Positions 60,675-64,000 of a stretch of 64,000 nucleotides of DNA are shown piece after piece (positions within the stretch are counted from its first letter, which is position 1; the number at the start of each line of letters is the position of its first letter). The notes under the pieces are model-generated. The model ran no database searches and was not told where the DNA came from. It saw only the letters and a program-made list of their open reading frames with translations. Source of the stretch: Brevibacterium antiquum. Its GTDB lineage: Bacteria; Actinomycetota; Actinomycetes; Actinomycetales; Brevibacteriaceae. A program made the translations under genes and the position numbers. The DNA lies in contig NZ_JABASX010000005.1 of the NCBI RefSeq assembly GCF_016107655.1, positions 186,001-250,000 on the forward strand. The letters run 5' to 3'.

Positions 60675-62267
60675 GTGCCCAAGCCCATCGTGCTCATCGC
60701 CGAAAATCTGTCACCGGCCACCATCGATGCCCTCGGAGGCGACTTCGAGATCCGTTACACCGAAGGCGCTGACCGCTCTCAGCTCCTCAACGACATCGTC
60801 GATGCCGATGCGATCCTCGTCCGCTCCGCCACTCAGGTCGATGCCGAGGCGATCGGCGCGGCGAAGGGTCTCAAGGTCATCGCCCGCGCCGGCGTCGGAC
60901 TCGACAATGTCGACGTCCCGGCGGCCACCTCGGCGGGTGTCATGGTCGTCAACGCTCCGACCTCGAACATCATCTCCGCGGCGGAGCTGACCATGGCCCA
61001 TATCCTCGGGTCCGCACGCTACTTCGGCGCCGGCAACACCTCGCTCAAGGCGGGGGAGTGGAAGCGTTCGAAGTACACGGGCGTGGAGCTCTACGAGAAG
61101 ACTCTGGGCATCGTCGGACTCGGTCGCATCGGCGGTCTCGTGGCCGAGCGCGCGAAGGCCTTCGGCATGCGTCTGGTCGGCTACGACCCCTACATCACAC
61201 AGGCTCGCGCCGCACAGATGGGCGTCGAGGTCGTCGACCTGCCCGGGCTCTTGGCCGTGTCCGACTTCGTCACCGTCCACATGCCCAAGACCCCGGAGAC
61301 GATCGGCATGATCAGCACCGAGGAATTCAAGATCGCGAGGTCGGGCGCACGGTTCATCAATGTGGCCCGCGGCGGCATCATCGACGAGGACGCCCTCGCC
61401 GAGGCGATCGCCGCAGGTGAGGTCGGCGGTGCCGGCATCGACGTGTGGAACACCGAACCTCCGGAGCACTCGGCGCTGATGGAACTCGACGCCGTCAACG
61501 TCACGCCCCACCTCGGCGCATCGACCGCTGAAGCACAGGAGAAGGCCGGCGTCGCCGTGGCCAAGTCCGTGCGCAAGGCCCTGGCCGGAGAACTCGTTCC
61601 CGACGCGGTCAACGTTGCCGGCGGAGCCATCCACGAGGACGTGCGCCCGGGCATTCCCCTGGCCGAACGACTCGGCCGAGTCGTCAACTCGCTGGCGAAC
61701 TCCTCTGTCACTCACTTCAAGGTCGAGGTCAACGGCGAGATCGCGGACAAGGACGTGTCCGTCCTCAAGCTCTCAGCGCTCAAGGGCCTGTTCAAGGACG
61801 TCGTGTCCGATCAGGTCTCCTACGTCAACGCACCGCTGCTGGCCGAGGAGCGCGGCATCGGCGTCGAACTCGTCACCGATCCGTACTGCGAATCCTTTCG
61901 CAACGTCACACGGCTGACCGCGACGACGAGCGAAGGGCAGCGGATCTCGGTCTCGGGCACCGTGACCGGTCCGAAGCTCGTGCAGAAGCTCACCGAGGTC
62001 AACGACTTCGACCTGGAGATCGAGCTCACCGACAACCTGCTCATCTTCCGTTATGAGGACCGTCCCGGCATCATCGGTCAGCTGGGCCAGGCTCTCGGCG
62101 CCAACGACATCAACATCGCCGGCATGCAGGTCTCGCCTTCGGCGACCGACAACGATGCACTCTCCGTGCTGGCAGTCGACTCGGCGGTATCCGAGGAAGT
62201 CGTCAAGGCAGTGGCCGGAGCCGTCAACGCCTCAGCGTTCAGCGGAGTCTCACTGAGCGAGGACTGA
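60675..62267 (+). CDS. serA: D-3-phosphoglycerate dehydrogenase
   Basis: First enzyme of serine synthesis. Substrate/NAD domains: VIARAGVGLDNVDVPAAT, GIVGLGRIGGLVAERAKAFGM, catalytic Arg in INVARGGIIDEDAL, Glu and His in NTEPPEHSALME and VTPHLGASTAEAQ. The ~200-residue C-terminal half has the intervening ASB domain and a terminal ACT domain (RPGIIGQLGQALGANDINIAGMQV) for serine feedback, as in actinobacterial type I SerA. Length 530. AGGAGGAA precedes GTG 60675. Confidence 0.97.
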   Translation: MPKPIVLIAENLSPATIDALGGDFEIRYTEGADRSQLLNDIVDADAILVRSATQVDAEAIGAAKGLKVIARAGVGLDNVDVPAATSAGVMVVNAPTSNIISAAELTMAHILGSARYFGAGNTSLKAGEWKRSKYTGVELYEKTLGIVGLGRIGGLVAERAKAFGMRLVGYDPYITQARAAQMGVEVVDLPGLLAVSDFVTVHMPKTPETIGMISTEEFKIARSGARFINVARGGIIDEDALAEAIAAGEVGGAGIDVWNTEPPEHSALMELDAVNVTPHLGASTAEAQEKAGVAVAKSVRKALAGELVPDAVNVAGGAIHEDVRPGIPLAERLGRVVNSLANSSVTHFKVEVNGEIADKDVSVLKLSALKGLFKDVVSDQVSYVNAPLLAEERGIGVELVTDPYCESFRNVTRLTATTSEGQRISVSGTVTGPKLVQKLTEVNDFDLEIELTDNLLIFRYEDRPGIIGQLGQALGANDINIAGMQVSPSATDNDALSVLAVDSAVSEEVVKAVAGAVNASAFSGVSLSED

Positions 62268-62293
62268 ACTCCACAGGAAACAGCAGATCGAAG

Positions 62294-62334
62294 AAGGACC
62301 CGTTCAACTCTGATGATGAGGTGAACGGGTCCTT
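62294..62334. terminator. Bidirectional terminator overlapping the PAP2 gene end
   Basis: AAGGACCCGTTCA (62294-62306) and TGAACGGGTCCTT (62322-62334) are perfect 13-base arms. The right arm and loop lie in the coding end of the convergent PAP2 gene, and the left arm includes its stop codon. Confidence 0.75.
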
Positions 62335-63098
62335 GTCGTCGCCCAGGTCCAGAGCTCGTCGGCGAGCACTGCAGCCGAGATGCCGATGAGGGCTCCGGCG
62401 ATCGTGTCGGAGAGCCAGTGCACCTGCAGCGCTGTGCGCGACCACATCATCAGCAGGATCCACGCGAAGGCCAGGACCATCGACCAGTGGAACCGCAGGC
62501 GCACCGGTTCGAGCGGGGCAGTGATCTCGGTCGGAACGGCTGCGGTTTCGGTGGGGACAGTCTCGGTGTCAGTAGGGACAGTCTCGGTCTTGTTCTCCGG
62601 TGGGATCGCCAACGGGGGAACTGCGCCCACCGCGGCCAGTCGGAGCATATGCGCACGGGAGGCAATGAATGCCAGCCCCAAGGCCAGTGCGGCCGCGCCC
62701 ATGGAATGGCCCGAAGGATAGGAATAGCCCAGGGAGTCATAGAGCTGCTCACTGGGGCGGACCCGAGTGACCACGGCCTTGAGCAGCTCGGACAGCCCGA
62801 TTCCCATGAGCATGGTGGTCACGAGGACGCCCGCGGAGCGGAATCGTCGCAGGAGGACGAAGATCGCGGCCAGCAGGCCGGTGCAGATCACGGCCCCCGT
62901 GCCCCCGCCCACCTCGGCGAGGATGACCGCCAGCCAGTACCCGGAGGTGTCGGGCTCAAGTCCGACGAAATTCAGCCAGTCCTGATCAACCGTCGTGGGC
63001 CCGGAGACATCGACCCTCAGCCACAGGCCGAAGGCAACGACGAGGAGGACCGCCGGCAGGGTAGACCACAGAATCCACGAGGGTTGACGGACCGACAC
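62304..63098 (-). CDS. PAP2-family membrane phosphatase
   Basis: 264 residues with about six membrane helices. Phosphatase motifs: KAVVTRVRPSEQLYD, SYPSGHSMGAAALAL and SRTALQVHWLSDTIAG (catalytic His and Asp). A loop before the last helices contains a short repeat, PTDTETVPTETAAVPTEIT. Likely removes phosphate from isoprenyl or phosphatidyl lipids at the outer face of the membrane. Convergent with serA. Confidence 0.9.
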   Translation of the reverse strand: MSVRQPSWILWSTLPAVLLVVAFGLWLRVDVSGPTTVDQDWLNFVGLEPDTSGYWLAVILAEVGGGTGAVICTGLLAAIFVLLRRFRSAGVLVTTMLMGIGLSELLKAVVTRVRPSEQLYDSLGYSYPSGHSMGAAALALGLAFIASRAHMLRLAAVGAVPPLAIPPENKTETVPTDTETVPTETAAVPTEITAPLEPVRLRFHWSMVLAFAWILLMMWSRTALQVHWLSDTIAGALIGISAAVLADELWTWATTRTRSPHHQS

Positions 63099-63132
63099 TA
63101 TTGAGGGCTCGGACTCAGACTCAAGATCAGGC

Positions 63133-63984
63133 TCAGGCGTTCCAGAGCCCGTAGGTCGACGCCAGGGAGGCGATCTTCTTTGCGCGTGCCAGACGTGGCA
63201 GGTACGAGCCGTCCGTGATCTCGGAGCCGCCCTCGGCAGCCTCGAGAAGCTGGCGGGCCCAGTCGCGCTCGTCTTCGCTCGGGCTCATCGATTCGTTGAG
63301 CGTCACGACCTGATCGACGTTGAGCACGAGCTTTCCGGTCATGCCCATCATGTGGGTGACCTCGGCATCCGTGCGGACCTGCTCATCGCTGGCAGTGGCT
63401 GCTGAAGGACCGTCGATCGCACCGGGCAGTCCACCCATGCGCGAGGCGATTGTCAGTCGTGAGCGGGCATAGGCCAGTGCCATCGGATCGCCGGAGAAGC
63501 CGGTGTCCTTGCGGAAGTCGTTCGTTCCGAAGGCAAGACGGAATGTGCCCGGCGCCTCGGCGATCCTGGTCGCGTTCTCCACACCCATCGCAGATTCGAG
63601 CAGAGCGATGACCGGGAGTCCTGCCTTCGCGCGCATCGCGGTGTAGGAGACCTGCTCGGGACGTTCTGTCTCGGGCAGCATCACTCCGCGCAGGCCGGGG
63701 AGCATGGCGATGGAGGCAAGGTCGTCGTCCCAGAACTCGGAGTCCATCTTGTTGATCCGGACCCATGCGGACATGCCGCCTTCAAGGGCACGTACGACAT
63801 TGTCGCGGGCGGCGAGCTTCTTGTCGTCGGAGACCGAGGCCTCGAGGTCGAAGATGACGGAATCCGATTCGGAGATCTGCGCCTCGGTGAAGATCTCCTC
63901 CTTGGCCGCGTTGACCAACAGCCAGGAGCGGGAGAGCTTGGCGGGAAGTGCGGCGGCACGGGCGTTGCGGATCGTGTCTGTCAA
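63133..63984 (-). CDS. CitE-like HpcH/HpaI aldolase family lyase
   Basis: 283 residues. RSWLLVNAAKEEIFTEA, DSVIFDLEASVSDDKK (Mg2+/CoA region), WVRINKMDSEFWDDDLA, LPVIALLESAMGVENATRIA (catalytic Glu) and AFGTNDFRKDTGFSG are typical of the citrate lyase beta-subunit-like group (for example citramalyl-CoA or malyl-CoA lyase/thioesterase). No citrate lyase alpha or gamma genes are visible nearby. The start appears to be TTG 63984 with a weak AGAAAG site; an upstream start outside the window cannot be excluded. Confidence 0.85.
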   Translation of the reverse strand: MTDTIRNARAAALPAKLSRSWLLVNAAKEEIFTEAQISESDSVIFDLEASVSDDKKLAARDNVVRALEGGMSAWVRINKMDSEFWDDDLASIAMLPGLRGVMLPETERPEQVSYTAMRAKAGLPVIALLESAMGVENATRIAEAPGTFRLAFGTNDFRKDTGFSGDPMALAYARSRLTIASRMGGLPGAIDGPSAATASDEQVRTDAEVTHMMGMTGKLVLNVDQVVTLNESMSPSEDERDWARQLLEAAEGGSEITDGSYLPRLARAKKIASLASTYGLWNA

Positions 63985-64000
63985 TGATCGACTTTCTCTG

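Overview
The window is high-GC, densely coded bacterial chromosome from an actinomycete. Supporting signs are GTG, TTG and probable CTG starts, many genes that look leaderless (a -10 element 6-7 nt before the start codon), a DtxR/IdeR iron box, an oligoribonuclease, the ligA/gatCAB neighbourhood, an Eis-like acetyltransferase and an SCO6745-type protein. Gene content is compatible with Micrococcales, and Brevibacterium or a close relative is my best guess. The genus is an inference and was not tested. I see no rRNA, tRNA, CRISPR array or insertion-sequence transposase.

Layout. 1-14.3 kb: the end of a DapA-family lyase, a decayed LPxTG surface protein, a siderophore-interacting protein behind an iron box, glutaminase-STAS, an Rv0909-like small protein, an M20 amidohydrolase, NhaA, a DUF2993-like protein, lutABC with a divergent GntR regulator, an SCO6745-family protein, a SulP/STAS remnant and orn. 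14.4-19.9 kb: two large envelope proteins of matching architecture flank a thioredoxin-TPR protein, followed by two small membrane proteins. 20-31.8 kb: cysteine desulfurase-mnmA (tRNA thiolation), an S9 peptidase, a cysteine-free 'methionine synthase' relative, ligA and gatCAB (Gln-tRNA synthesis). 32-43.4 kb: an unknown membrane protein, def, cysK-cysE (cysteine synthesis), a luciferase-like monooxygenase/flavin reductase/MarR operon, two D-2-hydroxyacid dehydrogenases, ilvD and an aldo-keto reductase.

43.6-49.0 kb holds a complete phosphotransferase system: EIIC, EIIB, an EI-HPr fusion, an RpiR-type regulator and EIIA. Next come apt and a Pcm-like methyltransferase transcribed divergently from a palindromic promoter. 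At 50.3-51.5 kb an orphan AbiEi/DUF559-type gene lies between two nearly identical 70-bp palindromic repeats, and it looks acquired. A two-gene ABC exporter follows. 55.3-62.3 kb is the branched-chain and serine block: an ilvB leader peptide and attenuator, ilvBN, ilvC, an Eis-like acetyltransferase, and serA behind a CRP/GlxR-type palindrome. A PAP2 phosphatase and a CitE-like lyase finish the window.

The strongest unexplained signals are (1) the repeat-bounded AbiEi/DUF559 cassette, whose two repeats differ only at the third base of the gene's stop codon, and (2) short degenerate duplications that span the stop codon of at least nine unrelated genes across the window.
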